Part shown: in pieces, positions 34,296 to 46,602 of the stretch
Layout: each line of letters begins with the position of its first letter
Numbering within the stretch: position 1 is the stretch's first letter
Assembly: GCA_003439945.1 (NCBI GenBank)
Contig: QVRM01002050.1
Location: 570,501 to 634,500 of the forward strand
Reading direction: 5' to 3'
Source of the DNA: Dermanyssus gallinae
Taxonomy: Eukaryota; Arthropoda; Arachnida; Mesostigmata; Dermanyssidae
Length of the DNA stretch: 64,000 nucleotides
Notes under the pieces: generated by a model
The model's database searches: none
What the model was told of the DNA's origin: nothing
The model's input: only the letters and a program-made list of their open reading frames with translations
Program-made: the position numbers and the translations under genes

Positions 34296-34757
34296 GTAAC
34301 ATCATTCTTTATAGTAGTTAGTTATAACAAAGCAAAGCAAACAGAAGCCACTAGAGGGACGTGAATTAATTCGTACGCACGATCATTTATCATTTGCGCC
34401 ATTTATGAAGCGATCCTGTCCACTCCAAAATAAATCCAACAATTTCTCAATGATATAGCGAGATATTTTGCATATAAACTTCCAACATTCAGTACAAATG
34501 TATTAAGGCTCTCCAAATCCGCGGCATGAGACTTCTTCACTTCAACCTTTCTATGCTAAATAACAAGAATTTTAACTCAGAAATATCCAAGGCATATCGA
34601 GAGCATACAAAAGTTATGTAAAAAAACTAAATAAAAAAGATAAATGAGATACTATGAAGATCGTTCGAGTAGACCGTTGAAGGATTACACTAATCGGACA
34701 GCAGAAGATATCGCTCAAATTGCTATCATAATTTAGTAATGATCGCAGCAAAACATT

Positions 34758-34759
<2 letters not shown>

Positions 34760-34828
<69 letters not shown>

Positions 34829-34948
34829 TTTTTGCAATAACATTGCATTTCAAGAGGTTACATAATTACAATACAGTTTATTATATACAACACTATATTG
34901 GAACACCTCACAATCACCACAGCGACCGTCCCACCGTGACTTCTCTCT

Positions 34949-34985
<37 letters not shown>
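34760..34985. repeat. compound (TA)n, T-run and (TA)n arrays
   Basis: (TA)n at about 34760-34820 runs into a T12 tract, and a second (TA)n lies at 34951-34985. The ORFs here are Tyr-Ile artefacts. Confidence 0.85.
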
Positions 34986-34987
<2 letters not shown>

Positions 34988-34999
34988 CAGAAGAACTTT

Positions 35000-36290
35000 G
35001 AAAAATCTAATTTAATTAGTGTACGTAGACCCTGTATTGCGCTAGAGATGATGACCAGTCAAAAACCGAGTGCCTATCTTGCGGGTTAACATAGCATCGG
35101 GTGGAAACACGCTAGGATCCTTAAAGACCGACCATCAAAGGAAGCGAGCATCTAGGTGTCGCGTTTTTTCGCAAACGTTTGGTGCAGCGTCGGTGTCCTG
35201 CGAGCACTCAAAGCCGATGCATGAATGCCCCAATTACTTATTCGAAGTCGGAAATTATTTATGAAAGAAAGCTCTCTATCTGTTCTTCAAAAATACAAAT
35301 TATACCAACATATTTGTCTGTGGTAATGCTAAGAGATTGCCATGGAGCATCATATACTAATTATTCCATACGGCTCATCAGCAACGCTTTGGTAGCGCTG
35401 AATTAGATTCCAGTTCTGTGATATCATATTCTCAATAAAAATATTTGAATTGACTTTTCGAATCAGTCTATTCTTATATCTACTGTTACAAAAGCAGTTC
35501 ATTATTGATACAAGGACTAATTATTTATTGCTTTCTTATGACTAACATCCTGACTGACACTAAGTCAATCTTGACGAGGCGGCATTGTCGGGTTCTCGGC
35601 CACCACCTCAGCTCAGAACTTCAGTTAAGCCCTCAGGACAATATCTGTGCGGCGCATGTGGCAGATCTTTGGCTTGCAGTGCGTCTTGCAGTTGTTCTCA
35701 TTTGTCGATTTGTCGACGCTCACTTAGTCATTAGCTGAATTACAGTTTGTCATACCTTCACTATACCTCTATGGAATAGATAGTTGCATTTAGTATCCTA
35801 TGTTGATATCTATTAAACCACTCTCCTACGTATATGATTTTCTTGAAAAATGAACCAATCTTTATTCTTCACCAACAAAAACGGTAATGTATATTATCGG
35901 TATAGTCTTTTCTATAGGACACTAAGCCTTAAATTTGCCTATTCGGATGATGATTTTCTTCAAATTCTGACATGCTACCATTGTATCTGAGGTATTACTT
36001 TAAACTTGCATATTTAATGCATTCGGATGTGGCCTTCCATCCGCTGTGGTCTGTATACAAATGCCACTAAAACGGTATAACCTTATAATATTAAGCTCGC
36101 CTATGATTTGATTCGATTGAATGGCGTTTGGTTTGATTGCGTACTGCGGATGAAGTATACGTCGTCCCTATTCACATGTTGCATACTTCTCGTTTACAGA
36201 CGCAGAACTTGCATCGTTTTAGATGCCACTAGCTTAACATGTTTGCCGCATCTCCCCTTAGTAGCTGTAGCTGCTCTTTGATAGAAGGAT
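35000..36290. other. intergenic, no gene seen
   Basis: Three short plus ORFs (35070-35264, 35179-35406, 35505-35738) show no domain, signal peptide or splice support. No repeats of note. Confidence 0.45.
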
Positions 36291-36294
36291 AAAC

Positions 36295-37060
36295 GTGCTG
36301 ATGCTGCTGCTGCTGCTGCTGCTGTCGCGTCTTAGTGTTGTTGTTGTCCATCTATCTATGTTATGTGTCACTGTGTTCAGTTGTCGATCTCAGTTGCTGC
36401 TGTCCTTAGGCTCGATCCATCCATCTGCATGTTGTTGCTGTAACGACGAACACGGCGGCGGCGGCGGCGACAGCACAAGCAACGACATTACCTCGCTTCG
36501 CCCACAAGCGTTGAGTTGCTTCTTCGCTGGCTGGCCGGTTACCCCCACCAATTCCCCCTGCGACTTCGACTATCTCTACCTCAGTCTCCGCCATCGTCGT
36601 GGTCGTCTCTCGTGCTTTGGCGGCTACTTTGTCGAATTCGGCGAGCTGCTGTTGTTGCTTCGGGAGCAGCAGCAACAACAACAACAGCAGCAGCAGCAGA
36701 AGCCGTAGGAGTTGGCGATTTTGTTGCCGTCTTCCCCTGGGGATGTGCGGCGTTCACTGTGGGCGCGCGTGAGCGAAGACTCCCTGGGGACGTCATAGTC
36801 ATTGTCGTCGTCGTTGTCGTCGTCGTCGACCCGTCGCGGTTGTCATCAGCATCAGCAACAGCAACAGCCGAACGGCCGGAGCTGCCGAAGGACGAGTAAG
36901 AGTAGGAAAAGCAGTAGGGCCGGCCAGCAATAGGAGCAAGTAGTAGTAGTAGTAGTAGTAGTCGAAGTAGTAGGTGAGAAAGAGCCGAAGAGAGAAAGAA
37001 CAGCAAAAACAGCAGCAGCAGTAGTCGGTGGATGGGTGGGTGATCGTGTGCCACGATCAA
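36295..37060. repeat. triplet-repeat cluster (CTG, GGC, CAG, GTC, AGT)
   Basis: Sub-blocks include (CTG)n at 36300-36324, GGC at 36453-36470, CAA/CAG at 36668-36700, GTC/GTT at 36800-36830 and (AGT)n at 36940-36962. Long ORFs on both strands (36295-36708 plus, 36581-37060 minus) consist mainly of these runs, so none is called as a gene. Confidence 0.75.
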
Positions 37061-37139
37061 CCTGCGCTTGTTTCTGCTTACTGACCGAACAACACAAATG
37101 CCATAGGTAGGGAGGCGGGAGGGCGAGATGGGGACTCAA

Positions 37140-39330
37140 AGGTAGGGGAAAGAGATTATTGTGATTCTTATGGAAATCGCCACCGAACTCGACATAGAGG
37201 TAATAATATTTGAAAGCGACATGACAGGAGGTACAAGCAAAACGCTCAGTTTCCTAAATGTGCTTGTCATCGCATCACTAGGACTCTAAATAACGAAACG
37301 AACAGTACCTCCTATTCAATCGCCTTTATGTTGTTAGGATGCAAGTCGGAGGGTTTAAGGAAATGGCGACCAGTAACTAGTAGAACTGCCTCTGATCTAA
37401 AGATCTATTACGAGATGCGACGCCCGTTTTGTATCTCCACCGAGGTACAAGATGACAGTACCGCAGTGGAGATAAGGAGACTTACCACAATGATACAAAC
37501 AACAGAAGCCTAGCAGTACCAGCCTTCACAAGAAACGGAAGCGTCTTCATAAAGGCCACAGCGTCTATGAGCGTTAATTTGTTTTTTTTTTTGTATATTG
37601 TGGGTAGATGGTACTGCACCATCTCTTTTATTGAGACATCTGTATTCCCTGTTTGTTGTCCGATCATGGCCGATTATAGTCTAAGATTCCTTATCAACTT
37701 GTAGCATTTTTAAATTAGGCATCCGTTGGTAAACGACAACTACGGCGTTTTATTTAACCCGAAAACCTTTTATATGTAATAGGCCACTGCTAATATCAAA
37801 CTTAACCATGTAATGCCAATAGTCAAATGGCTACTACCTAAAATAGTAAAGAGCAGAAGCTGAAAGTTAAGCGAGGGACAAGTCCATCGTCAGCGTACAT
37901 TTGATTTGATAGCCGAAACTTCTATATCTTTGCATGACTCCAATGAATACATATTTTGCAATGGAACCTTCTATAAGAATATGTGCATTATGACTGCAAA
38001 GTGTCATGCTTTATAAGACATAAAAAAACCAGATGTTGAACCTTCCTTATTTGTAGTCCCACTCTGAACGTAAAAGAGCATGCGCTCATCGCAGTTTCCA
38101 CAAATGGCAGCCACGTGCACTCACCATTTTGCCAATGGCGCAGTGTAGATACATACATATATTTCGAGTAATGGTATAGAAGTACTCTTCTTGGCTCATT
38201 GTGCAACCTTCATTAATCACCCGACCTAGCTAATGATGTTGTTTCCTCTCATTTAGTAGCGACATATTTCGTCTGTTCACTCACTATGGGGTCACTGCAA
38301 AGTTTCGCTTCGTCGCCTCGATCCGACGTTGATGTTGCCTCATGTATCACGCTGCTTCGGTAGCGACCGAAGTATTTTTAACCATTTCTATCCGTTTTTT
38401 TTCAACGTTAAATTTGACTATTGTTGGATATAGAAAAAAGAAGGTACGAACCCAGAGGCAGAGAACCATATGACCGACGGCGCCCTATGGACTGCCGAAC
38501 GTAGATGATGATGATGTATATGTCCTTATATCTAAACACACGCACGTACACACAGTGGGTGACCGGGTTCCGTTTAGCCGCGGCAGTAGCTGCTGCCTTG
38601 ATAGCGGCAGTGACAACCTGGCTGTCTTGAGCGTAACGACGGATGACTCAATAGGATATAGACAATTCATTTATCATGCTAAACAGTGTCACTCACTAGA
38701 AAGCTAAAAGCTCGCCGTGAACAGCCGTTGTCTTCTGACGGCTCGACATAAACGACACAATCAGCTCAGCCATTGTCAATTGCTCACACGCGACGCTGAG
38801 CACTGAGCATGAGTTCTAGTCGTTAGTATGTCTGTGCTCACCCTACCCTGGCCCAGCAGCAGCAATTCAATAGCAAATAATCACAGTTTGCCAACAAGTA
38901 CTGCTACTGTAGCTTAGTTAGACGTCAAATAGCTTATGTAGCTAGCTGCGGGACACTGACCAAGCTGGTCTGTGACTTTTAACGGCTCTGTTTTTTGTGT
39001 CGTTTATAACAGCCATGTGAAGAAAATAAGGCACGTTTTATGTCGAAAACTCTAACGTGACTCGTCAACGACCGTATATTCTCCATGGGATACGCCGAAC
39101 ATCCTAATGGCTAAAGAGTTTTCATTAAGCTTTCTCCTCAAGCTTCTACTCGAGATTAACCTGCGCCTAATGGGTTGATATGGTTGTGTCCTGACTATCA
39201 CGATAAGCTACCCCATAACCTTCAGTAGCCACTTTGTTCGTTCATTCAATAATTTGCTAGGCTGTAAACGGTACGCAAAGTAAAACATAACAAACAATAT
39301 AGGGTGTTTGTACGCCTACGCTGCTACGTA
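37140..39330. other. intergenic with SINE tail fragment
   Basis: Position 37650-37681 repeats the tail of the SINE at 29.1 kb (ATGGCCGATTATAGT core). No other element, RNA or gene was recognised. A good donor at 38127/38126 (minus, ATG|GTGAGT) ends a 26-codon frame without Hox features. Confidence 0.45.
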
Positions 39331-39337
39331 ATGGTTT

Positions 39338-39394
<57 letters not shown>

Positions 39395-39412
39395 CCATTA
39401 AGTAGCGGATCA
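39316..39412. repeat. (TA)n flanked by inverted arms (cruciform-like)
   Basis: GCTACGTAATGGTTTA upstream and TAACCATTAAGTAGCG downstream are imperfect reverse complements around a 53-bp (TA)n (39340-39392), which is itself self-complementary. The whole forms one continuous palindrome of about 95 bases. It may be a tiny inverted-repeat element whose centre expanded, or a TA-targeted insertion scar. Confidence 0.6.
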
Positions 39413-39450
39413 AGTAGACAGGATTATATATATATATATATATAAACAGG

Positions 39451-39690
39451 GGATATACATATAGGATATTGCAGAGCTCGTCTAAAGAGAGCCACAGAAT
39501 TCGCGAAAGTTGAAGTACTATGATTAGCTTTCACGTCCAATACTTCAAAATCACTACCCTATGGTAATTCCCGCAAACAATGCGCAGTTTTAATTTTAAT
39601 ACCAAAATATGGCAATCTGATCCGTGGTTACGGAGTAGTTAAGGTTTTCCGGTGGGCATGTCGAGATTGAGTGCATAAATTGTTACATAC
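39451..39690 (+). mobile_element. relic of the fold-back transposon family (left arm)
   Basis: CAGGGGATAT at 39451 lies next to a TA array. The sequence then follows the left arm of the 55.45-kb element: GCAGAGCTCGTCTAAAG, AGAATTCGCGAAAGTTGAAG, TTTCACGTCCAATACTTC, GTGGTTACGGAGTAGTTA and GGGCATGTCGAGATTGAGTG all have clear counterparts at 55490-55965. About 240 bases of the arm are missing, and the right arm is absent. Much more diverged than the two arms of the 55-kb copy are from each other. Confidence 0.7.
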
Positions 39691-39879
39691 CTAACGCTTA
39701 TTAAAACTTGACAACAATTAGATCTGCGGGTGGAGCGTAAGGATCCGACGTAGCCAAGCAAAGTCTGTACGTGGTGGTATTTGGGAATCTCACCACGGCG
39801 AGGTATCCCGCGGCTACCCTATAGAGTGGTGGCTAACCACTTCCAATGACTTCTGGTCTGCGAGAGTAGCCCTTCGGCC

Positions 39880-40640
39880 CAATTTCAGTTAACATTACTG
39901 CCGCGCCGCACCTCTCGGCATTCCCATGTGATCGTGTTTAATTCTCAAGGGTATGAAGTTCAGTAATATCGGAAACATAAAGGGACAAAAATAGAGCCCG
40001 TGCAGTCCCCAAGCCAACAAGCTGCCAAGTAGATTGAACAAGTCCAACCTGTGCAGACTGATTGCTATTCTCAAGGTAGGACCTAAACCAGCTTACTGTG
40101 GAGAGCATGCAAGTGGGTCAACATCTGGATAAACAATCCATGGTCAAGACAATGGGAGGCGGACGCCACGTCCAGGAACATGCCCAAACAGGGCTGGTCC
40201 ATTTTGGCCGAGTCAACCACATGCTGCCGCAAATGAGCTAGGTCTGTAAATTGGTTTTTACGAAAGCCGATTTAGTCTGATGAGAGGAAGCAATGTCCTT
40301 CAAATAAGGAGTTAAGCTCAGTAGCACTAAAATTTCAAAAACCTTTGAAATATAGTCAACAACTGAGATAGGGCGGTAGTTGGACGCAAGGCACCTATCC
40401 CCTTTACCCTAGTACAATGGAACTACGATGGTAGATCTCAGATGTCTAGGAAAGTTATTGTGTTAAAATAATAAGTTAATCACTCTTGCCTAACTTTAAC
40501 AATTTAGCCGGAACACCTATGATTTCGCTAGACCAGCTAGCATTCAAGCTCCTTATCGCGCCTTCAACATCAGAGGCCTGCACCCGAGGCTTCGAAAATA
40601 ATTGTGGGAACCTCAACTCGTACTGGTTCCGAATTTAAAA
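39880..40640 (-). pseudogene. CR1/Jockey-like LINE reverse transcriptase relic
   Basis: Minus-strand motifs in order: VEGAIRSLNASWSSEIIGVP followed by AKLLKLGK (RT0, about 40580-40490), TIVVPLY then stop then GKGDRCLASNYRPISVVDYI (RT1-2, about 40430-40360), SKVFEILVLLSLTPYLKDIA, HQTKSAFVKTNLQT, FLDVASASHCLDHG (D-box with F-D degraded) and GDCTGSIFVPL (PQGSILGPL box) near 39990. Stops and frameshifts are scattered through it. The S-N-Y-R-P-I-S and G-x-P-A-x-L-L-K strings point to the CR1/Jockey side of LINEs, distinct from the families at 1-16 kb. Confidence 0.75.
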
Positions 40641-41039
40641 AGCTCCGTCGGCGACGTACGTGTTCTGCCAGGAGGCACGTGAGTACACTCCAAGTCTTAC
40701 ACTGCTACAGCGCTCTACCTGGGAGGCAGCGGGGTTAACGGCAAGCAGACACGTCCGAAAGAAATGGACCAGCGAGGGAGTTCCACACCACGAGGCCAGC
40801 GTTCCACCTCAGGTCAGCCCAATTGAGTTCGGAGAATACGAAAAGTGCAATGAAAAGAAGACATTGCTTCAATCAGAGAGTAGCCGTAGGGCGCAGCTCG
40901 ACTAAAACGGGCTTGCAGGTGTTGGACAAGTGCGGGAACCTGCGGGACTCTAACCAATTGATCTGAAAGGACGCTTCCTGCTTCTCCTATCGAGCCCCAC
41001 ACTGCTTAAGAAGGAAAGTTGTAGCGATAGTGTCTAACT

Positions 41040-41524
41040 GCATTTAATACCCCCCAAAAAGATGTACATATATATGCAATTGTTTCATACTAGAGTGGGG
41101 TATATACCACTCTCACTTCCACTTGCCACTAAGCGTAAGAAGTGTGGTATACGGTTGGGTGGTAGACGACATGGAGACACCGTAATTTACGCTACCATTC
41201 TCATCATGGTATTACTACTGCTACTACTACAACTACTACGTTTACTGCGACAACCACCAGTGCGGTAACTACGAGTGTGATGACAGTCACCTAGTGAACG
41301 AAAGCAAGCTGATCGTAGGCGCCTGTCGATCTATCAGTCATTGAGTCGTCGTCCGTTCGTTTTCGATAGAAGATAGATCACGCACAGCAGACAAAACGGC
41401 GTAGATGACAGTGACAACAAGCGCGCGATATCCGACCACATACACGCATGGGGCTTGTGAACAGACAAGCGAACATCCTCTAACTCATACGTTCAATGGA
41501 GTGAAGTGTGCCATTGAATATATT

Positions 41525-41558
<34 letters not shown>

Positions 41559-44500
41559 GAAGCTACGTGGATATTGACGACAGCATGTGGCGACGATGAT
41601 GATGACATCAACAATAACATCAGCAAAACTGCCAAAAGCAACTATGATCGAGACACAGAGAAAAGCGACAATAACCTCAGCGTAAAGCAATACAAAAATG
41701 ACGATTGGCTGACTGAGTATATGGCTATCAACACAACGGACATCAGACAGAAATAGCACAGAAGGGACGCAGAAAATACTGCATTTGCAGAAACCGATAG
41801 CACCGCACGAGTGATCACCAAAACCGGTTTTGTAACCGCCTAAGCATCACACGACGCTACGTAGTATTACAAGAGGTTAGAAAAAGACTTTTCGGCTCTT
41901 ACCAATAATCTAACAAAGCTACCGCAAAAGCCCTCAATGTCGATCCGAAACCATTTTCAGCCTAAATACTTCTAGCTTGATTGCTCGCAAGTTAACCTTC
42001 AAACTATAAGCTATCTAGATTATCATATACTAGGAAAATTGTCATGTGTAGTAGTCGCTACTTTTGTAACGAGATTATAGCAATCGGTAAGTACGCCCAT
42101 CAGCAAGACGACTGCCTTAGAATCATATCTGGAATCTTATCAATCGAAGTAGTCCAATTTGGCCCATTTTGAGCTATTCGACATGCCGATCTGTTCCAAA
42201 AAAAGTAGATCCCGCTTCTCAACGCTTTCCACATCTCTGACAAATTGGTTTTCCAAGAACCTACAAGTTTATCGCTGCAAATAGCATTCTTTTCGTAGTT
42301 GTGAATGTCAATCCTGCTAATAGTACATGACAAGGATTTTCCTATACAATCGTAAACGGAGAGCGAGATGGTGGGACAGCCACTGACTTTGCGCCCATGT
42401 TGTGTGCTACATTAATATTCGAATTCGCAGAGCTGGCTCAGATGCTGCTCAAGACGACTGGAACCAGACTATATATATATAAGCGAAATCATCTGTCAGA
42501 CTAATTATTTTCCTGAGCCGCTGGACAAGGCGTTATAAACTACGCCCGCCACCTACCGATGTAACGTCGCTGCCGCGCTATTTCAGCGGAATTTACGAAT
42601 TCGGCACTTGCAGAAACGTGTATACAAATTCGAAAAGAGCAGTTCCACCGTTTAAGCTGCATTCTCAGCATAGAAATGGCTCCTAGACGTTGAGATAGTT
42701 TCATCGAGTCTGCCACGTACCACTATAAAGGCTAAATGGGCGGCGGCTGATAACGCGGAGACCAAAAATGGAAACAAGTACGCGGAGTTGAAGCCAACAT
42801 CACACTTTGTCCCGATTCATGAAAACAGTAGGCAATACCAGAAGAAGAGACTTATTTTACCTGAAACTAGGCGCAAGCATACTAGCGAACACAACACTGA
42901 TCGATACAAATTCAGACTTTCTAGAACAATTGCTGTCGAGCGAGTTGTGTCTAAAAAAATACGATTGATACAATCGGATCGGAAGATTGAAAAACACACG
43001 TTCACCCCACCAAGTGTTGCTCTTCAACATAAATCGTAATATTCATAACACATATATACCTAAAAGAAACAACTTGTTTGAATTATATTTCCGCTTACGT
43101 TCCTTAAGTAGTAAGATAGTTTCAGTATTAGCATATTAAGCTGTTAGGCTTAGGCGTCTTAAAAGAAATCAAGCCTAAATAGCGTGGTTATTTATTTGAC
43201 CACATAGGCACTGACGTTCGAAAGCGAGGCGAACTGCCTCGCTAGTTCTTCTTACTTTAAGCAAACATATGCACGTTGGAGCCTTCGCAAATACGCATAC
43301 CATTTTATCTGTGCAAAGTTAAAAATGTTCCTCATTTTTTGGAGATTGTCCTTCCCACAATTCCATTCAGGCTGTTAGTTATTCAGTGAGTAACCTATAA
43401 GCTACATCTAACTATTATTGAGTGGCCAAAATGAGAGACAGGGAATAAGATAATCAATCAAATCTTTATTAACACACGCAGTCAGTCAAATAAAATCGTG
43501 CAAAACCATAAGAGTCATAATTAATAAATCAAATCAAAATATACAAAACATATATCGTGCTGCACAACCTCACATACAATCAAAGTGTCCTTGGTTTAAA
43601 CCTGTATGAACACATTATGCATTATGTGCGTCCCTGCTGTTTAAGAACGCCAAAGAGACAGATCTCGTACACGGGCATATATTTGATGGCAAACCTGGCA
43701 TACAGGTTTGGCCCGGAGTACTATAGCATTATTTTCCACATAGCTCACCTTGAAAGTCATGGAGAGCAAGCCGTGTAATGTATCGGGAAGTCTAGAAGTC
43801 GTCGTCTATGTGTCTGATGTTACAGCCGTTGCCAAAAAGAAGTCGGGGTTTATCAACGCCAATTTGATTTATGTTCACTGGTCAACTTCTTAAACAAGGT
43901 CTCTAGTAGAAAATTCTTTATCTTTCCAGTTATTCGGCGAAAAGCGGAATGACCGACCTGATACAACCAACTCATGTTCATTTATTAACACCGATAAATG
44001 TATGCCGGTTCATTTTACGCTCGGTGTCGGCAATAAACAGTGAAAATAGAAGAGCAAAGACAATCGATAATGCAGCCGATAATCATTGCGTGTGTGAGGC
44101 AAGTGCGACCATTGCACCGTCATCAATCCCGATAAAATTTAATTTGAAGAATAACTGTGATGAGACTTAATAATTTCGATGAGACAGCAGCCTGCGCCAG
44201 ACAAAAAAACCACAGGAGCTATAGATCCGGTCTAAAACGAGCTGCCCCCGAGCTTGGATGTTGCATACCTTATCTTCCCGGGCAGAGTTTTGCGAGCCGA
44301 GATCGTATCTAGGATCCATCGGGCAGTTTTTACCATTTGGTGGGCAATCCACTATCGTGAAGTTAACACGATAGTGGATTTCAGGTGTTCATAGTGTAGC
44401 ATATCTTCGCCACACGCTTTTCCTGGAGGACGATTCTTTATGATCTTATGGGCCTCGCATACGGTACACTAGGCATCCAACTATTATCACCCGTATTGCT

Positions 44501-45280
44501 CTTGTGAGCTCTATGACCAATGATAAAATTGCTTCTGTGAACTCCATACCAATGATAGTATTTGTCGATGCACTCAGATGATTCTGCGACCGTGATGTTT
44601 ATAGGAGTTTGGCTTCGCGCAAGCACCGACGGCATGTTTCTTTCAGTCTCGACAAAAGTGTTTGCATAACCGGCCTTCCCTATGTAGCTGCCTAGCTTGA
44701 ATCCTCTGTCTCCTTATGGCGGCGCAAGTGGATGTCCAGAATTAGGGACTTGTTCGTAAAGTCATAAAACAAGAATGTATTGTCACATCACTTGGATGAT
44801 GCCAAGTCACGTTTTTCCTATCGAAGATACCATCAAGTGCTTCCATGTAGCAAATGCGGTGACTCTGAATGTTTGCTGAAAACAAATCAATCATGGGTAG
44901 ATGTCCCATGATCCAAAATCCCAAATACTTCAGAGTCTCTTGAAGAGTCACCGTAATTGGCGATGCCAGTCTGCCAAATCGGGCGTTTAGGTCGCCCTGT
45001 CATCACTTCTAATAGCAAGTGGGTTAACAATAAATTTTACGAATAGAACGATGAACATCCATGGTAGAACCATGTGCCACCGTAAAAAATATGCACTTTC
45101 ACGACTTGCTTTGCAAGCCTAAAACATACCAAGCAAATAATTTTTGCTTCAAAAGAGCACAATTACATTTCGCATCACATTTATCGGAGATCTACGAACT
45201 ATGCTTTCATTACAGCTGTTGCTCACTGTAACAGTCGGCTGACTCTCAGCCAGCATTTAACGTCCACGAAATTGCTTTCG
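41040..45280. other. intergenic with microsatellites, no gene seen
   Basis: CTA/CTG-type triplets lie at 41215-41245, an (AAC)n of about 37 bases at 41522-41558, and GAC/GATGAT at 41595-41610. Short ORFs (42788-43039, 43557-43778, 43949-44170 plus; 42100-42333, 44438-44635 minus) have no recognisable domain. A perfect hairpin lies at 44346-44380. Confidence 0.45.
44346..44380. repeat. perfect 14-bp stem, 7-nt loop hairpin
   Basis: AATCCACTATCGTG (44346-44359) and CACGATAGTGGATT (44367-44380) are exact reverse complements around AAGTTAA. It does not match the histone 3' stem-loop consensus. Terminator, element end and chance are all possible. Confidence 0.6.
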
Positions 45281-45299
45281 CACTGCTTCGTAAAGGAGA

Positions 45300-45415
45300 C
45301 CTCATAAATACAAATGTGCAACGCCGGGAACCGAACCCGTGCATTTATGTGTCTCCTCGGGTCGCAAGGCGCACGCGAATGCACCACGCCACCGGGCTCG
45401 ATCCAATCCGGATCA
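45300..45415 (-). mobile_element. tRNA-like SINE head
   Basis: Reading minus: GCCCGGTGGCGTGGTGCATT (A box region), GCGCCTTGCGACCCGAGG (anticodon-arm-like), then GCACGGGTTCGGTTCCCGGC (good B box), followed by GTTGCACATTTG. A/B spacing is longer than in a standard tRNA and the acceptor arms do not pair well, so a tRNA-derived SINE is more likely than a tRNA gene. Confidence 0.5.
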
Positions 45416-45879
45416 GTCCGGAATCAGTAACGAGGAAGACTGATCACCATAGTACTGATGTTTCTAAAAAGAACTCACGACATAATAACAGCCGTGCAGA
45501 ACAATGTGTGCGCGCTGCGTGAGCGGGAAGCGACGGCTGTGATCATTCTTTTTCGTCCTCGAGTGAGGAAAGTATTTTTGAGACATGAACTTCTAATCGC
45601 AAATTTAACTCTATTATGTATTTAATAATTTTTAATTCTGCAAAAAATTAAAATTAGGTTTCCACACCAGTCGCGTACAGCTCAGACATCGGCTCCAGAC
45701 ACTGGCTCGCGTACTTTTTCAACGAAATATGTCAATATCAGTGATTCGAGTGACATCAGCAGCATACTACTACTCGTACGTCTGTTCACCAGTAGTTTGG
45801 GTTCGACCCTAATAGAGTCATCAACATCATGTTCATCTGAGGCAGATGAGAGAAAACCTCCACTTTCATATCGCAGCGC

Positions 45880-46118
45880 TAGCGTAGGCCAAACGACAAC
45901 GACGACGACGCCAACACCAACTAAACAACTACATACTATGACAGCAACAGCAGCAACAACAACAACAACAACAATAACGGTCAGATCGGCAACGGCTTTT
46001 GCTGCTGTTGCTGCAAATTACAGATGACACAAACATGCACGAGAGCTTTTCCGCCGCCAAATACACACTGGCGCACTATCCACACTAGCCGCCCATACAT
46101 ACATACATGCATGCATGC

Positions 46119-46145
<27 letters not shown>
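45880..46145. repeat. CAA/GAC triplets, CATA/TGCA and (TA)n
   Basis: Imperfect (GAC)n/(CAA)n runs at 45896-45985, a CATACATGCATG tract at 46095-46120, and (TA)n to 46145. The plus ORF 45797-46027 is mostly Thr repeats from this block. Confidence 0.75.
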
Positions 46146-46150
<5 letters not shown>

Positions 46151-46389
46151 GACCACACTGACTAACTCACTCGCTCGCTCATCCCCACACAACGGCACAG
46201 ACGGCTAGGAGTAGTTGAACGTAATTCCCGGTGTTGTGATATGATTTATTGCCAGGCTGGCTGTGGCCAGAGTGAGATGAGCCAGGGAGAGAAAGCGAAG
46301 GATGAAACCTAAACCGAGGCATCATGATGCCTCTCAGCCGTCACCACTCAGCTCGACCCGGGTCCTAAAGGAGGAAGACGTCGACGATG

Positions 46390-46602
46390 ACGAAAACAAC
46401 AACAGCAGCAGCAACAGCAGCAGTGTGTGGAGTGAACGAAGCGTTGAAGTAAAAAATCCGCTCGACGGCGACGGACGGACGGCGGCGGCAGTAGAGAAAG
46501 AGAGAGAGAGAGAGAGAAGGTAGTTCTCTCTCTCTCGTTCTCTCTCGTCCTCTCACTCCGTGTGTGCATGTAGTAGTAGTAGTAGTAGTAGTAGTAGTAT
46601 AT
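46390..46602. repeat. CAG, (GA)n, (CT)n and (TAG)n cluster
   Basis: CAA/CAG at 46397-46425, (AG)n at 46494-46520, (TC)n at 46524-46555 and (GTA)n at 46568-46600. The adjacent GA and CT runs are complementary and could fold on each other. Confidence 0.8.

Noticed and set aside
38127..38206. Minus frame ending RHWQN with a good donor (ATG|GTGAGT) as the missing lab exon
   Set aside because: The phase fits, but there is no YKWM, no K-R-N and only 26 codons; resemblance too weak.
45040..45075. LPWM string on the minus strand as a Hox hexapeptide
   Set aside because: It is not followed by K-R-N or a splice donor, and Hox1 uses YKWM-type hexapeptides; chance match.
29075..45415. tRNA genes at 29.1, 26.0 and 45.3 kb
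   Set aside because: A and B boxes are visible, but acceptor stems do not pair and the tails look like dispersed repeats; called SINE-like instead.
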